Below are positions 9,500 to 19,958 of a stretch of DNA of 64,000 nt, piece after piece; within the stretch, counting starts at the first letter, position 1; the number at the start of each line of letters is the position of its first letter. The position numbers and the translations under genes are program-made. The notes under the pieces were generated by a model. That model saw nothing but the letters and a program-made list of their open reading frames with translations. It was not told the origin of the DNA and made no database searches. The DNA is from Gammaproteobacteria bacterium. GTDB lineage: Bacteria; Pseudomonadota; Gammaproteobacteria; Burkholderiales; Gallionellaceae. Where the stretch lies: NCBI GenBank assembly GCA_018813765.1, contig JAHJBC010000012.1:1-64000 (forward strand), read 5' to 3'.

Positions 9500-10807
9500 G
9501 TGGCCAACGTCGCGAGCAAAAACAAGTACGGCGACCTGAGTAAGCGCTTGTGGTTCCTGCTGGGCGCGCTGGTTGTTTACCGAATCGGTGCGCACATCCC
9601 GGTGCCGGGTATTGACCCGAACGTGCTGGCGGAGCTGTTCAAGACGCAGAAGAGTGGCATCCTGGGCATGTTCAACATGTTCTCGGGCGGTGCCCTGGAA
9701 CGCTTCACCATCCTCGCGCTCGGGATCATGCCGTATATCTCGGCTTCGATCATCATGCAGTTGGCGGCGATCGCGGTGCCGCATCTGGAGCAGTTGAAGA
9801 AGGAAGGCGAAGCCGGACGCCGCAAGATCACGCAGTACACGCGCTACGGCACACTGGTGCTGGCGCTGTTCCAGTCGTTCGGTATTGCGGTGATGTTGCA
9901 GTCGCAGAAGGACTTGGTGCTGCATCCCGGCATGATGTTCCAGTTGACCACTGTGGTGACGCTGGTGACCGGAACGATGTTCCTGATGTGGCTGGGTGAG
10001 CAGATCACCGAGCGCGGCCTGGGTAACGGTATCTCGCTGATCATCTTCGCGGGTATCGCCGCCGGCCTGCCGAGTGCGATCGGCAATACGCTGGAGATGG
10101 CGCGCACCGGTGCGTTCTCCATCCCGCTGGTGTTACTGCTGTTCTTCGGCGCCATCGCGGTGACGGCACTGGTGGTGTTCGTCGAGCGCGGGCAGCGCAA
10201 GATACTGGTGAATTATGCCAAGCGTCAGGTGGGTAACAAGATATACGGTGGGCAGAGTTCGCATCTGCCGCTGAAGCTGAACATGGCAGGGGTGATTCCG
10301 CCAATCTTTGCGTCCAGCATCATCCTGTTCCCGGCGACACTGGCAGGATGGTTCGGATCCGGCGAGGGGATGAGCTGGTTGAAGGATGTAAGCGACATGA
10401 TGTCGCCGGGGCAGCCGATCTATGTGCTGTTCTATGCTGCAGCCATCGTGTTCTTCTGCTTCTTCTACACGGCGCTGGTGTTCAGCCCGAAGGAAACTGC
10501 GGAGAACCTGAAGAAGAGTGGCGCGTTCCTGCCTGGCATACGTCCCGGCGAGCAGACCGCGAAGTATGTTGAAAAGATCATGCTGCGCCTGACATTGATC
10601 GGCGCGGTGTACATCACTCTGGTGTGTCTGTTGCCGGAGTTCCTGGTGGTGAAATGGAACGTACCGTTCTATTTCGGCGGGACTTCGTTGCTGATCCTGG
10701 TGGTGGTGACCATGGATTTCATGGCGCAGGTGCAGTCGTACATGATGACGCACCAGTATGAGAACCTGTTGAAAAAGGCCAATTTTAAGGCCGGACTAAC
10801 GCGTTAG
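9500..10807 (+). CDS. secY: Protein translocase channel subunit SecY
   Basis: 435 residues with about ten membrane helices. It opens with [26 protein letters not shown], and the plug region has the expected [18 protein letters not shown] start gives [11 protein letters not shown]. SecY forms the inner-membrane channel with SecE and SecG. Its accessory subunits YajC, SecD and SecF are encoded near the other end of this window. The place between rplO and infA is standard. Confidence 0.98.
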   Translation: MANVASKNKYGDLSKRLWFLLGALVVYRIGAHIPVPGIDPNVLAELFKTQKSGILGMFNMFSGGALERFTILALGIMPYISASIIMQLAAIAVPHLEQLKKEGEAGRRKITQYTRYGTLVLALFQSFGIAVMLQSQKDLVLHPGMMFQLTTVVTLVTGTMFLMWLGEQITERGLGNGISLIIFAGIAAGLPSAIGNTLEMARTGAFSIPLVLLLFFGAIAVTALVVFVERGQRKILVNYAKRQVGNKIYGGQSSHLPLKLNMAGVIPPIFASSIILFPATLAGWFGSGEGMSWLKDVSDMMSPGQPIYVLFYAAAIVFFCFFYTALVFSPKETAENLKKSGAFLPGIRPGEQTAKYVEKIMLRLTLIGAVYITLVCLLPEFLVVKWNVPFYFGGTSLLILVVVTMDFMAQVQSYMMTHQYENLLKKANFKAGLTR

Positions 10808-10813
10808 AGAAAC

Positions 10814-11032
10814 ATGTCGAAAGAAGATGTCATCCAGATGCAGGGTGAGATTGAGGAATCGTTGCCGAATGCAACGTTCCGGGTGAAATTGGAAAACGGA
10901 TTTGTGGTGTTGGGGCATATTTCCGGCAAGATGCGCATGCACTACATACGCATACTGCCAGGAGACAAGGTGACGGTAGAGGTGTCGCCTTACGATTTAA
11001 GCAGAGCGCGCATCGTGTTCCGCGCCAAGTGA
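10814..11032 (+). CDS. infA: Translation initiation factor IF-1
   Basis: 72 residues, OB-fold, with [21 protein letters not shown] and [21 protein letters not shown]-1 occupies the 30S A site during initiation. It is placed between secY and rpmJ, which is common in betaproteobacteria but differs from E. coli, where infA lies elsewhere. Confidence 0.98.
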   Translation: MSKEDVIQMQGEIEESLPNATFRVKLENGFVVLGHISGKMRMHYIRILPGDKVTVEVSPYDLSRARIVFRAK

Positions 11033-11056
11033 GTTGAGAGAAGCAAGGAGAAGCAA

Positions 11057-11173
11057 ATGAAAGTGCAAGCGTCCGTGAAGAAGGTGTGCCGCAACTGCAA
11101 GATCGTGCGTCGCAATCGCGTGGTTCGAGTGATCTGCAGCAGCGATCCCCGCCACAAACAGCGCCAGGGTTGA
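11057..11173 (+). CDS. rpmJ: 50S ribosomal protein L36, zinc-binding form
   Basis: 38 residues, reading [19 protein letters not shown] and ending RHKQRQG. Cys11, Cys14, Cys27 and His33 make the C-x2-C...C-x5-H zinc site of the Cys-containing L36 type. An AAGGAGAAG ribosome binding site precedes it. L36 binds 23S rRNA late in 50S assembly. Confidence 0.97.
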   Translation: MKVQASVKKVCRNCKIVRRNRVVRVICSSDPRHKQRQG

Positions 11174-11174
11174 T

Positions 11175-11204
11175 TTGAGATAAATCGCCGCTGGATGGTA
11201 TAAT
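11175..11204 (+). promoter_or_regulatory. Likely promoter of the alpha gene set (rpsM)
   Basis: TTGAGA at 11175-11180, an 18-base spacer and a perfect TATAAT at 11199-11204. It lies directly after the rpmJ stop and 30 bases before the rpsM start, so rpsM to rplQ can be transcribed separately. Confidence 0.6.
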
Positions 11205-11234
11205 TTTCGTCTTTTGAATGAATAGGGTAGCTGC

Positions 11235-11600
11235 ATGGCTCGTATTGCCGGTGTAAACATTCCAAACCATCAACACGCCGTGATCGCGTTGACCGCGATC
11301 TATGGTATCGGGCGCACACGTGCGCAGCAGATATGTGACGCGGCAGGTGTTGTCACGACCACCAAGATGAAGGACATCAGCGATTCCGATATGGAAAAGC
11401 TGCGCGACGAAGTCGCAAAATTCACGGTGGAAGGTGACCTGCGTCGCGAAGTGACCATGAACATCAAGCGATTGATGGACTTGGGTTGCTACCGGGGTCT
11501 GCGTCACCGTCGCGGCCTGCCGTGCCGTGGCCAGCGTACCCGTACCAATGCACGTACCCGCAAAGGTCCGCGCAAGTCCATCGCCGGCGCGAAGAAGTAA
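11235..11600 (+). CDS. rpsM: 30S ribosomal protein S13
   Basis: 121 residues, starting [27 protein letters not shown] and ending in the basic tail [16 protein letters not shown]13 forms head bridges to the 50S subunit and touches P-site tRNA with its tail. It is the first gene of the alpha group. Confidence 0.98.
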   Translation: MARIAGVNIPNHQHAVIALTAIYGIGRTRAQQICDAAGVVTTTKMKDISDSDMEKLRDEVAKFTVEGDLRREVTMNIKRLMDLGCYRGLRHRRGLPCRGQRTRTNARTRKGPRKSIAGAKK

Positions 11601-11620
11601 TCAAGTAGAGGAACAGAGAA

Positions 11621-12013
<393 letters not shown>

Positions 12014-12023
12014 GGAGTAGATC

Positions 12024-12653
12024 TTGGCTAGAAATCTTGATGCAAAGTGCCGCAAGTGCCGCCGCGAAGGCGAGAAGCTGTTCCTGAAGGCAGAGAAGTG
12101 CTTCACCGACAAGTGTGCGGTCGAACGCCGCGCCTATCCGCCCGGCCAGCACGGTCAGAAAAAGAACACCCGCCTGTCCGAGTACGGCGGACAATTGCGT
12201 GAAAAGCAGAAGCTGCGCCGCATTTACGGCGTGCTGGAACATCAGTTCCGCCTGACCTACAAGCGTTCCGAGCAAGCTCGCGGCATCACCGGCGAGAACC
12301 TGCTGCAAAACCTGGAATCGCGTCTGGACAACGTCGCCTATCGCATGGGCTTCGGTGGTTCCCGTGCCGAAGCACGCCAGACCGTGCGTCACAACGGCGT
12401 TCTGGTTAACGGCAAGCGCGTCAACATTCCATCTTTCCAGGTGCGTCCTGGCGACGTGGTGGCAGTGGCCGATCGCGCCAAGAACCAGTTGCGTCTGAAG
12501 TCCGCCCTGCAGGCCGCCGAACAGCGCGGCTTCCCGGAATGGCTGGATGTCGACGCCAAGGAGTTCAAGGGAACCTTCAAGGCCCTGCCCCAGCGTTCTG
12601 AATTGCCTGCAACGATCAACGAGCATCTCGTGGTCGAGTTGTATTCCAAGTAA
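12024..12653 (+). CDS. rpsD: 30S ribosomal protein S4, four-cysteine form
   Basis: 209 residues from a TTG start preceded by AAGGAG. Cys9, Cys12, Cys26 and Cys31 form a likely zinc knuckle at the N-terminus, followed by the S4 RNA-binding domain ([12 protein letters not shown]). S4 starts 30S assembly and affects decoding accuracy. In E. coli it also represses the alpha operon. The Cys-rich N-terminus differs from the E. coli protein. Confidence 0.98.
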   Translation: MARNLDAKCRKCRREGEKLFLKAEKCFTDKCAVERRAYPPGQHGQKKNTRLSEYGGQLREKQKLRRIYGVLEHQFRLTYKRSEQARGITGENLLQNLESRLDNVAYRMGFGGSRAEARQTVRHNGVLVNGKRVNIPSFQVRPGDVVAVADRAKNQLRLKSALQAAEQRGFPEWLDVDAKEFKGTFKALPQRSELPATINEHLVVELYSK

Positions 12654-12670
12654 TCTACGCGGAGTCGAAT

Positions 12671-13642
12671 ATGCCTAACAACAATCTGCTGAAGCCCCGC
12701 ATCATCGACGTGCAACGCACCTCTGCCACCCAGGCGCGGGTGGTGATGGAGCCGTTCGAGCGCGGTTACGGCCATACGCTGGGCAACGCGCTGCGTCGCG
12801 TGCTGCTTTCCTCCATGCCCGGCTATGCCGTGACCGAGGTCAAGATCGCCGGCGTGCTGCACGAATACTCTTCCATCGACGGCGTGCAGGAAGACGTCGT
12901 CGAGATCCTGCTGAACCTCAAGGGTCTGGTGCTCAAGCTGCACAATTCCAGCGAAGCGACATTGCATCTGCGCAAGTCCGGCGCGGGCGTGGTGACGGCC
13001 GCCGATATCGAAGTCGGCGCCGACACTGAAGTCATCAACCCCGATCACGTCATCGCCCATCTGGCCGCAGGCGGCAAGCTGGACATGGAGATCAAGGTCG
13101 AACAAGGTCGCGGCTACGTTTCCGCCATCTCGCGCATGCAACCCGGCGCTACCCGCCCGGTCGGTCATATCGCCCTGGACGCCTCGTTCAGCCCGATCTC
13201 CCGCGTCAGCTATGCCGTCGAGAGCGCCCGTGTCGAACAGCGCACCGACCTCGACAAGCTGATCATGGACATCGAGACCAACAGCGCCATCGATCCGGAA
13301 GAAGCCATCCGCTATTCCGCACGCGTGCTGATGGACCAACTGTCCGTATTCGCCGCACTGGAAGGCACACCGGCTCCGGTCGAGAAGCCCGCAGCGCCGA
13401 AGGTCGACCCGATGCTGCTGCGTCCGGTCGATGATCTGGAACTGACGCCGCGCTCTTCCAACTGCCTCAAGGCTCAGAGCATCCATTACATCGGCGACCT
13501 GATCCAGAACACCGAAGCCGATCTGCTGCGCACCCCGAACCTGGGCCGCAAGTCGCTCAACGAGATCAAGCAAGTGCTGGCCGAGCATGGCCTGTCACTG
13601 GGCATGAAGCTGGAAAACTGGACGGCAATGTCCGAGAAATGA
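12671..13642 (+). CDS. rpoA: RNA polymerase alpha subunit
   Basis: 323 residues. The N-terminal assembly domain (about 1-230) contains [21 protein letters not shown]. The C-terminal domain (about 245-323) has [19 protein letters not shown] and [21 protein letters not shown] and binds UP elements and activators. The linker is Pro/Ala-rich. Its place between rpsD and rplQ is the universal proteobacterial one. Confidence 0.98.
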   Translation: MPNNNLLKPRIIDVQRTSATQARVVMEPFERGYGHTLGNALRRVLLSSMPGYAVTEVKIAGVLHEYSSIDGVQEDVVEILLNLKGLVLKLHNSSEATLHLRKSGAGVVTAADIEVGADTEVINPDHVIAHLAAGGKLDMEIKVEQGRGYVSAISRMQPGATRPVGHIALDASFSPISRVSYAVESARVEQRTDLDKLIMDIETNSAIDPEEAIRYSARVLMDQLSVFAALEGTPAPVEKPAAPKVDPMLLRPVDDLELTPRSSNCLKAQSIHYIGDLIQNTEADLLRTPNLGRKSLNEIKQVLAEHGLSLGMKLENWTAMSEK

Positions 13643-13682
13643 ACTTCTTCAGCCGTGAGGCTGGAAGCAAGAGAGGAAAATC

Positions 13683-14075
13683 ATGCGTCACCGTTTAGGA
13701 CTTAGAAAACTCAACCGCACCAGCAGCCACCGTCTGGCGATGTTGCGCAACATGACCGTTTCGCTGCTGCGTCACGAAGTCATCAAGACCACCCTGCCGA
13801 AGGCCAAGGAACTGCGCCGCGTCGCCGAACCTATCCTGACACTGGGCAAGAACCCCAGCCTGGCCAATCGCCGCTTGGCGTTCGCCCGTCTGCGCGACCG
13901 CGAGATCGTCAGCAAGCTGTTCGACGAACTCGGCCCGCGTTACGCAGCCCGCAACGGCGGCTACTCGCGCATTCTGAAGTTCGGTTTCCGCAAGGGTGAC
14001 AATGCACCGATGGCATTGGTCGAACTGCTGGATCGTCCGGCTGAAGCCGAAGCGGTAGAAGTCACAGGCGAATAA
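13683..14075 (+). CDS. rplQ: 50S ribosomal protein L17
   Basis: 130 residues starting [21 protein letters not shown]. The core lies near the tunnel exit, and the short Glu-rich C-terminal tail is variable in the family. It is the last gene of the ribosomal run. A clear terminator follows 25 bases after its stop. Confidence 0.98.
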   Translation: MRHRLGLRKLNRTSSHRLAMLRNMTVSLLRHEVIKTTLPKAKELRRVAEPILTLGKNPSLANRRLAFARLRDREIVSKLFDELGPRYAARNGGYSRILKFGFRKGDNAPMALVELLDRPAEAEAVEVTGE

Positions 14076-14100
14076 GCTTCGCAGCAAGCAACAAGTACAC

Positions 14101-14131
14101 AAGGCCGGGTTATCCCGGCCTTGTTGTTTTT
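14101..14131 (+). terminator. Rho-independent terminator of the alpha gene set
   Basis: A perfect 9-bp stem AAGGCCGGG / CCCGGCCTT around a TTAT loop is followed by TTGTTTTTG. It ends the ribosomal protein transcript. It may also slow the convergent transcript from the minus-strand gene ending at 14142. Confidence 0.85.
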
Positions 14132-14141
14132 GTGTTGCCGT

Positions 14142-14552
14142 TCACGAGAACCAGCGCAGGAATGCCGCGGACGTAAGTGCGGTGACCGCCAGCACGGAAG
14201 ACGATATCCATATCCCATGCACTTGCTGATCCTTCCAGCGCTCGCCCCGCCAGAGATAGGCGGCCAGCAACAGTATGCCGAGCGATGCGCACAGCATCTT
14301 GATGCTCAGCGCGTAAGTCGCGATCCTCGAGATGTCCGGCAGTTCGTGGTAGTAATAGAACGTGGTCATCCCGAAGGTGGCACCGCTCGCCGCCTGGGTC
14401 AGCCAGCCCAGCAGCGTCAGCACCCCCAGCCGCTTGCGTGTGGCACGCTCGTGCAACACCAGTGCAAGCAACGAACCTCCAACCACCGCCACTGCGCCGA
14501 AGTTATGCACCACCTGGATGACGGCGTAGATCAGATTCTGCGCGGAGTTCAT
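14142..14552 (-). CDS. Small four-helix membrane protein (CopD-like in outline)
   Basis: 136 residues with about four hydrophobic helices. It carries a His in the first helix region (VVHNFGAVAVVGG) and His residues near YYYHELPDI and KDQQVHGIW. This outline resembles short CopD-type or cytochrome b-like membrane proteins, but no diagnostic motif was found. Its start overlaps the stop of the periplasmic protein upstream by 4 bases (ATGA), so the two are made together. Function unknown. Confidence 0.55.
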   Translation of the reverse strand: MNSAQNLIYAVIQVVHNFGAVAVVGGSLLALVLHERATRKRLGVLTLLGWLTQAASGATFGMTTFYYYHELPDISRIATYALSIKMLCASLGILLLAAYLWRGERWKDQQVHGIWISSSVLAVTALTSAAFLRWFS

Positions 14553-14884
14553 TGCGCAATCACTTCAACGCAGTTTTCCATGCCGGTCGACATGTGCCAC
14601 TTCGTATTCTCGGTCAGGCAGATCTTGTGCTTGCCGGGATTAAGCGCGTCGAGTTCGAAGTTGCCCTTCAATTGCCGCAAGACTTCGATTCGCTTGCCGT
14701 CGACATAGAGGTGCATGTGATCTCCCTTGGGGCCGAGCATGGCTTCATAATTGACCGAAACCTTGCTGTCGGCACTGACCAGAGCGCCGTTGGCGGGGGA
14801 ATTGATGGTGATATTGCCGTCTGCTGCCAGAGTCTGGCCATATGCAAGCGCCAGGAAGAGGGGAATCAATAAGCCGGTTTTCAT
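14549..14884 (-). CDS. Small periplasmic protein of unknown function
   Basis: 111 residues from the ATG at 14884, preceded by AAGGAGA; a longer upstream start exists but lacks a signal sequence at its front. A signal peptide (MKTGLLIPLFLALAYGQTLAA) is visible. The mature part is a single beta-rich domain with GDHMHLYVDG, a Cys pair near the C-terminus (KICL...ENCV) and a His-Met segment (WHMSTGM). A metal-related role is possible, given the His/Met/Cys content and the membrane partner, but this is inference. Confidence 0.55.
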   Translation of the reverse strand: MKTGLLIPLFLALAYGQTLAADGNITINSPANGALVSADSKVSVNYEAMLGPKGDHMHLYVDGKRIEVLRQLKGNFELDALNPGKHKICLTENTKWHMSTGMENCVEVIAQ

Positions 14885-14926
14885 GATCGTTCTCCTTATA
14901 AGAATTGCCGGAGGAAACGCATCACC

Positions 14927-14955
14927 ATCTAACAATAGCCAACTATAAAAGTCAA
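14927..14955 (-). promoter_or_regulatory. Possible promoter of the periplasmic/membrane gene pair
   Basis: On the minus strand, TTGACT (14955-14950) and TTAGAT (14932-14927) are separated by 17 bases. They lie about 43 bases before the start at 14884, in the gap after uvrA. The -10 match is weak. Confidence 0.35.
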
Positions 14956-15009
14956 GAATAAGCAGCCGTCCCGCCAACGCGAAAAGGCTGCATATTTGTA
15001 ACTACATCA

Positions 15010-17826
15010 TTACGTTATGAGTTTCTTGAGGTACGGCCCGGTCACGCTATTCTTGTCTGCCGCGATGTCTTTTGGCGAGCCCTGCGCCACGATGATGCCG
15101 CCGCCGTCGCCGCCTTCCGGTCCCAGATCGATCACCCAGTCCGCCGTCTTGATCACGTCCAGGTTGTGCTCGATCACCACCAGCGTGTTGCCTTGGTCGC
15201 GCAGGGTGTGGATCACTTTGAGCAGCATGTCGATGTCGTGGAAGTGCAGGCCGGTGGTCGGTTCGTCGAGGATGTAGAGCGTGCGCCCGGTGTCGCGCTT
15301 GGAAAGTTCCAGCGACAGCTTCACGCGCTGCGCCTCGCCGCCGGAGAGCGTAGTCGCGCTCTGTCCCAGCGTGATGTAGCCCAAGCCCACATCGAGCAGC
15401 GTCTTCAACTTGCGCGCGATGAGGGGCACCGGCGCAAAGAACTCGTGCGCCTGTTCCACCGTCATGTCCAGCACCCTGTGGATGTTCGCACCCTTGTATT
15501 GCACCTCCAGCGTCTCGCGGTTGTAGCGCTGTCCGTGGCACACGTCGCAGGGCACGTACACATCGGGCAGGAAGTGCATCTCCACCTTGATCACGCCGTC
15601 GCCCTGGCAGGACTCGCAGCGGCCGCCCTTCACGTTGAAAGAGAAGCGCCCCGGCCCGTAGCCGCGCTCGCGCGACATCGGCACGCTGGCGAACAGGTCG
15701 CGTATCGGCGTGAACAGCCCGGTGTAGGTGGCCGGATTGGAACGCGGCGTGCGCCCGATGGGTGACTGGTCCACGCTGATGACTTTATCGAAGAACTCTA
15801 GCCCCTCGATCTCGCGGTATGGCGCCGGCTCGGCATTGCTGCCATACAGATGCTTGGACACCGCGTTGTACAGCGTATCGTTGATGAGTGTGGACTTGCC
15901 CGAGCCGGACACCCCCGTGATGCAGGTGAGCAGGCCCACCGGCAGATCGAGCGTCACATCCTTCAGGTTGTTGCCGCTGGCGCCGATGATGCGCAGATGC
16001 CGCTCGGCATCCGGTTTGCGATAAGTCTTGGGCGGTTCGATGCTGCGCCGTCCGGAGAGGTAATCGCCGGTCAGCGACTGCGGGTTGGCGATCACTTCCT
16101 TGGGCGTGCCTTGCGCCACCACCATGCCGCCATGCTCGCCCGCACCCGGACCCATATCCACCACATAGTCGGCGGTCAGGATCGCGTCCTCGTCGTGCTC
16201 CACCACGATCACACTGTTGCCCATGTCGCGCAGGCGTTTCAACGTGTCCAGCAAACGGTCGTTGTCGCGCTGGTGCAAACCGATCGAAGGCTCGTCCAGC
16301 ACATACATCACGCCGGTGAGACCGGAACCGATCTGCGAAGCCAGACGGATGCGCTGTGCCTCGCCGCCAGAGAGCGTCTCGGCCGAGCGATCCAGCGACA
16401 GATACTCCAGACCCACGTTGTTGAGGAAGGTGAGTCGGCTGGCGATCTCCTGCACGATTTTCTCGGCGATGGCCTGCTTGTTGCCGGGCAGCGAAACGCC
16501 CTGGAAGAAAGTCAGTGCCTGCTTCAGCGGCAGCGCGCTCAATTCGTAGATGGTGCGCTCGGCCACGCGCACATGGCGCGCTTCCTCGCGCAAACGCGTG
16601 CCTTTGCACTCCGGGCAGGAACAGGAGTTCAGATACTTCGCCAGCTCCTCGCGCACGGTCGGCGATTCCGTCTCCTTGTAGCGCCGCTCCAGATTGTTCA
16701 CGATGCCCTCGAAGGCATGTTCGCGCAGCATCTTCTTGCCGCGTTCGTTCAGGTAGGTGAAGGCGATCTCGTCACGCCCGCTGCCGTAGAGCACCACCTG
16801 CTGCATCTTCTGCGGCAGACTCTCGAAAGGCCGCTCCAGATCGAAATCGTAATGCTTCGCCAGACTGTCCAGCATCTGGTAATAGAACTGGTTGCGCCTG
16901 TCCCAGCCCTTGATCGCGCCGCCGGAGAGCGACAGATTGGGGAAGGCCACGATGCGTGCCGGATCGAAGAAAGAGATCACCCCCAGGCCGTCGCACTTCG
17001 GGCAGGCGCCCATCGGGCTGTTGAACGAGAACAGGCGCGGCTCCAGCTCCTGCAGCGAATAGTTGCAGATGGGGCAGGCGAACTTGGCCGAGAACAGGTG
17101 CTCCTTGCCGCTATCCATCTCTACCGCCAGCGCGCGCCCGTCAGCATGGCGCAGCGCCGTCTCGAACGACTCCGCCAGACGTTGTTTGATATCAGGAGAA
17201 ACCTTCAAACGGTCCACCACGATCTCGATGGTATGCTTCGAATTCTTCGCCAGCTTCGGCAGCGCATCCATCTCGCACACCTTGCCGTTCACGCGCAGGC
17301 GCACAAAACCTTGCGCGCGCAGCTCGTCGAACAACTCCAGTTGTTCGCCCTTGCGCTCCACCACGATGGGCGACAGGATCATCACCTTCGTGCCTTCCGG
17401 CAACGCCAGCACCGCATCAACCATCTGTCCCACCGACTGCGCCTGCAACACGATGTCATGCTGCGGACAATGCGGATCGCCCGCGCGCGCGAACAGCAGG
17501 CGCAGGTAATCATGGATCTCGGTGACGGTACCCACAGTGGAACGCGGGTTATGCGAAGTCGCCTTCTGCTCGATGGCGATGGCGGGGGAGAGTCCCTCGA
17601 TCAGGTCCACATCTGGCTTCTCCATCAACTGCAGGAACTGGCGCGCATACGCCGAAAGCGACTCCACATAGCGCCGCTGTCCTTCGGCATATAGCGTATC
17701 GAACGCGAGTGAGGACTTGCCCGAACCGGAAAGACCGGTGATCACCACCAGCTGATTGCGCGGCAGATCGAGGCTGATGTTCTTGAGATTGTGGGTGCGA
17801 GCACCGCGTATTTTGATGTATTCCAT
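15010..17826 (-). CDS. uvrA: Excinuclease ABC subunit A
   Basis: 938 residues from the ATG at 17826 ([16 protein letters not shown], the standard start); a 20-residue upstream extension is not conserved. It has two ABC ATPase halves, each with a Walker A (GLSGSGKSS and GVSGSGKST) and an ABC signature ([12 protein letters not shown] and [12 protein letters not shown]). The zinc-finger cysteines read CPKC and CESCQGDG...CDVCHGQR. UvrA finds bulky DNA lesions with UvrB in nucleotide excision repair. No clear LexA box was recognised in front of it. Confidence 0.98.
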   Translation of the reverse strand: MEYIKIRGARTHNLKNISLDLPRNQLVVITGLSGSGKSSLAFDTLYAEGQRRYVESLSAYARQFLQLMEKPDVDLIEGLSPAIAIEQKATSHNPRSTVGTVTEIHDYLRLLFARAGDPHCPQHDIVLQAQSVGQMVDAVLALPEGTKVMILSPIVVERKGEQLELFDELRAQGFVRLRVNGKVCEMDALPKLAKNSKHTIEIVVDRLKVSPDIKQRLAESFETALRHADGRALAVEMDSGKEHLFSAKFACPICNYSLQELEPRLFSFNSPMGACPKCDGLGVISFFDPARIVAFPNLSLSGGAIKGWDRRNQFYYQMLDSLAKHYDFDLERPFESLPQKMQQVVLYGSGRDEIAFTYLNERGKKMLREHAFEGIVNNLERRYKETESPTVREELAKYLNSCSCPECKGTRLREEARHVRVAERTIYELSALPLKQALTFFQGVSLPGNKQAIAEKIVQEIASRLTFLNNVGLEYLSLDRSAETLSGGEAQRIRLASQIGSGLTGVMYVLDEPSIGLHQRDNDRLLDTLKRLRDMGNSVIVVEHDEDAILTADYVVDMGPGAGEHGGMVVAQGTPKEVIANPQSLTGDYLSGRRSIEPPKTYRKPDAERHLRIIGASGNNLKDVTLDLPVGLLTCITGVSGSGKSTLINDTLYNAVSKHLYGSNAEPAPYREIEGLEFFDKVISVDQSPIGRTPRSNPATYTGLFTPIRDLFASVPMSRERGYGPGRFSFNVKGGRCESCQGDGVIKVEMHFLPDVYVPCDVCHGQRYNRETLEVQYKGANIHRVLDMTVEQAHEFFAPVPLIARKLKTLLDVGLGYITLGQSATTLSGGEAQRVKLSLELSKRDTGRTLYILDEPTTGLHFHDIDMLLKVIHTLRDQGNTLVVIEHNLDVIKTADWVIDLGPEGGDGGGIIVAQGSPKDIAADKNSVTGPYLKKLIT

Positions 17827-17959
17827 GCCAGACAGCCGGGTTGAAGAACGACTGGACAATATACGCGAAAACGACTGCTTTCCCAACAGACAGAATCAGG
17901 ACAAATTGCAAGACCTTTAACTCAGTGAGAACGGGCGGATTGGCTGGTTTGCACATCCC

Positions 17960-17988
17960 TTGCTGCCATATGGGTACTTCCGTAGAAT
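17960..17988 (+). promoter_or_regulatory. Likely promoter of the PIN-GNAT gene cluster
   Basis: TTGCTG at 17960-17965, a 17-base spacer and TAGAAT at 17983-17988, about 84 bases before the ATG at 18072. The uvrA start and this cluster diverge across a 245-base gap. The rest of the gap shows no further clear signal. Confidence 0.4.
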
Positions 17989-18071
17989 CCAGCGACCTTA
18001 GGAGTTGGAGATACGGCAGTAATTCAGCAATAGATCAGAGTCTGAAACTGAATTGCCAGCCATCCAAAAAA

Positions 18072-19541
18072 ATGCGTTTTCTGCTAGATACAAATATTCT
18101 GATCCCGCTTGAGGATTCAAATATCCCTCTTCCACCAGGGCTGGCGAATTTCGTGCGTTTGGCTCAGGAGCATGGTCATACATTGGTATTTCATCCGGCT
18201 TCTGAGGAGGACATCAATCAAGATCGTGACGTTGAAAGGCGCAGGCGCACGCAAGAACGTTTGGCGCAATACACTCGATTAGACGGAATAATTGATTGTC
18301 CTTGGAATACTCAGGAGACAAATAGAAACGATGCCTGCGATAACAAAATTTTGTTTGCCCTTGCGAACGATGCAGCGCACTACTTGGTAACAGAAGATCG
18401 CGTAATTCACAGAAAGGCAGTTAATCTCAGCATCGGCGATAGAGTGTTTGGCATACAAGCCGCAGAAGATTTTCTGCGTCGTCTGTATGAGCCAACAACG
18501 GTACATCTGCCGAACATTAAAGATGTTCCGCTGCACTCACTATCACATCTACTTGGTGGTGATTTCTTTGACAGTCTGCGCGAGGATTATGATTTTGATG
18601 CTTGGTTTAAGCGCAATGCGAGTAATGGGCGCAGAGCCTGGGTATATTGGATTGAGCCGGGAAAACTGGGGGCGATCTGTATCTATGCACGTAAAGAGAA
18701 TGATGACATTACTGGGCGAGGCGATGTCTTGCCAGGAGCGTCTTTCAAGCTTTGCACTTTTAAGGTGGGTGAGGGGTGCCGTGGAAGAAAAGTTGGTGAA
18801 TTGTTTCTGAAGGCGGCATTCAAATACGCAACCGAAAATAGATTAGAGAATATCTATATTCATGGGAATTCTGGAAAGCAAGAAATCTTGTTTGAGTTGC
18901 TTAGGGATTTCGGTTTTTCGGAATATGGGCGGTATGAAGATGATGTCGTATATGTGAAGCCTCATCCGACAGCCGCGCCTGATGGCCAATCTTCAGGTTT
19001 GGCTGCATTTGAATATTTTAGGAAGTATTTTCCGCATTATCGCCATGATGGAGCGGTACGAAAATTCATTGTCCCCATTCGGCCGGTATATCACCGCATT
19101 TTGTTTTCTGATTACGTGTCGCCAGTGGCGCCACAGTTACACCTTTTTGATTCTACATTCACAGCAGGCAATGCGATAAAACAAGCATATCTGTGCCATT
19201 CTCAATTAGCGCAAATTCGCCCAGGTGATGTTGTGCTTTTTTATCGTTCATTTGATGCCAAGGCGGTAACAAGCCTTGGTATAGTCGAGCAATACGAGAC
19301 GTTAAACGATGCAGATGAAATCGCAGATCGAGTTCGACGAAGAACTGTGTATAGCATGGATGAGATTAAGGAGATGGCACATAAACCAACCAAGGTAATG
19401 TTGTTTCGATTGGTGAAGCATTTTACGAACCCTCCTTCATTTGCGTGGATTGAAGAGAATCAGATTTTGAAGGGCAATATTCAAACTATTAGAGAAATTG
19501 ATGACAACGCGTACCAAAAACTTATTTCCCATGCCTCTTAA
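18072..19541 (+). CDS. PIN-GNAT-PUA-like three-domain fusion protein
   Basis: 489 residues from the ATG at 18072; the frame stays open 77 codons further up, but that part does not look like protein. Residues 1-140 are a PIN-type ribonuclease domain: MRFLLDTNIL with D6, then E45/E46, D90 in NDACDNKILFAL and D109 in VTEDR. Residues about 180-295 look like a GNAT acetyltransferase, with an acetyl-CoA loop CRGRKVGELFL at 236-246 and ENIYIHGNSGKQ after it. Residues about 330-485 look like a PUA-related ASCH or EVE domain (FIVPIRPVYHRILFSDY, RPGDVVLFYRS). RNA cleavage plus acetylation of an RNA or tRNA target is a reasonable inference. The next gene overlaps its end by 11 bases. Base use is AT-richer than in the flanking genes. 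No strong ribosome binding site is seen. Confidence 0.7.
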   Translation: MRFLLDTNILIPLEDSNIPLPPGLANFVRLAQEHGHTLVFHPASEEDINQDRDVERRRRTQERLAQYTRLDGIIDCPWNTQETNRNDACDNKILFALANDAAHYLVTEDRVIHRKAVNLSIGDRVFGIQAAEDFLRRLYEPTTVHLPNIKDVPLHSLSHLLGGDFFDSLREDYDFDAWFKRNASNGRRAWVYWIEPGKLGAICIYARKENDDITGRGDVLPGASFKLCTFKVGEGCRGRKVGELFLKAAFKYATENRLENIYIHGNSGKQEILFELLRDFGFSEYGRYEDDVVYVKPHPTAAPDGQSSGLAAFEYFRKYFPHYRHDGAVRKFIVPIRPVYHRILFSDYVSPVAPQLHLFDSTFTAGNAIKQAYLCHSQLAQIRPGDVVLFYRSFDAKAVTSLGIVEQYETLNDADEIADRVRRRTVYSMDEIKEMAHKPTKVMLFRLVKHFTNPPSFAWIEENQILKGNIQTIREIDDNAYQKLISHAS

Positions 19542-19956
19542 GGCAGCCCTTATTTCTATTCGTCCGCGTTTTGTAGAAAAGATTTTGTCTGGCGAGAAAC
19601 GACTTGAATTCAGAAGAAGCTGGGCCGCGGAGCCTGTTGATGTGTTGGTTATATATTCGTCGTCTCCCGTCCAAAGGATTGTGGCAACGGCTAATGTGAT
19701 TAGCCTTACTGAAGGCTCGCCAACTGCATTATGGGAGCTATCCAAAGTAAAGCGTGGCGGGGTGTCGCGACAGCTTATATATGATTACTTCGAGGGGAAG
19801 AAAACTGGATTTGCAATTGAAATTGCAGATGTGTTGGAGTTAGAGCATTCCGTAGACCCCAAGAAGGTGTTTAAGGATTTTGTTGCGCCACAGTCTTTTC
19901 GATATTTGGAAGAAAAAGATTACGTCAAAATTATCGAGCGATCGGCGAGAAAGTAA
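19531..19956 (+). CDS. ASCH-domain protein
   Basis: 141 residues from the ATG at 19531, overlapping the end of the PIN-GNAT gene by 11 bases. The N-terminus KAALISIRPRFVEKILSGEKRLEFRR carries the ASCH-type GxKxxExR signature (G21, K23, E26, R28). ASCH domains share the PUA fold and are thought to bind RNA or modified nucleotides. The overlap makes co-translation with the upstream gene likely, and the kinase gene begins 2 bases after the stop. Confidence 0.75.
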   Translation: MPLKAALISIRPRFVEKILSGEKRLEFRRSWAAEPVDVLVIYSSSPVQRIVATANVISLTEGSPTALWELSKVKRGGVSRQLIYDYFEGKKTGFAIEIADVLELEHSVDPKKVFKDFVAPQSFRYLEEKDYVKIIERSARK

Positions 19957-19958
19957 AC

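Noticed and set aside
15850-17694. Long open frame (614 codons) on the plus strand opposite uvrA
   Set aside because: It lies wholly antisense to uvrA, whose motifs are all intact. Its translation is His/Arg/Gln-rich with no recognisable domain, as expected of a frame shadow in GC-rich DNA.
17827-17900. LexA box in the uvrA promoter region
   Set aside because: No CTG-N10-CAG site could be placed with confidence near the uvrA start.
17841-18071. N-terminal extension of the PIN-GNAT protein by 77 residues
   Set aside because: It would overlap the likely promoter at 17960-17988 and has no protein-like pattern, whereas the PIN motif begins exactly at the ATG at 18072.
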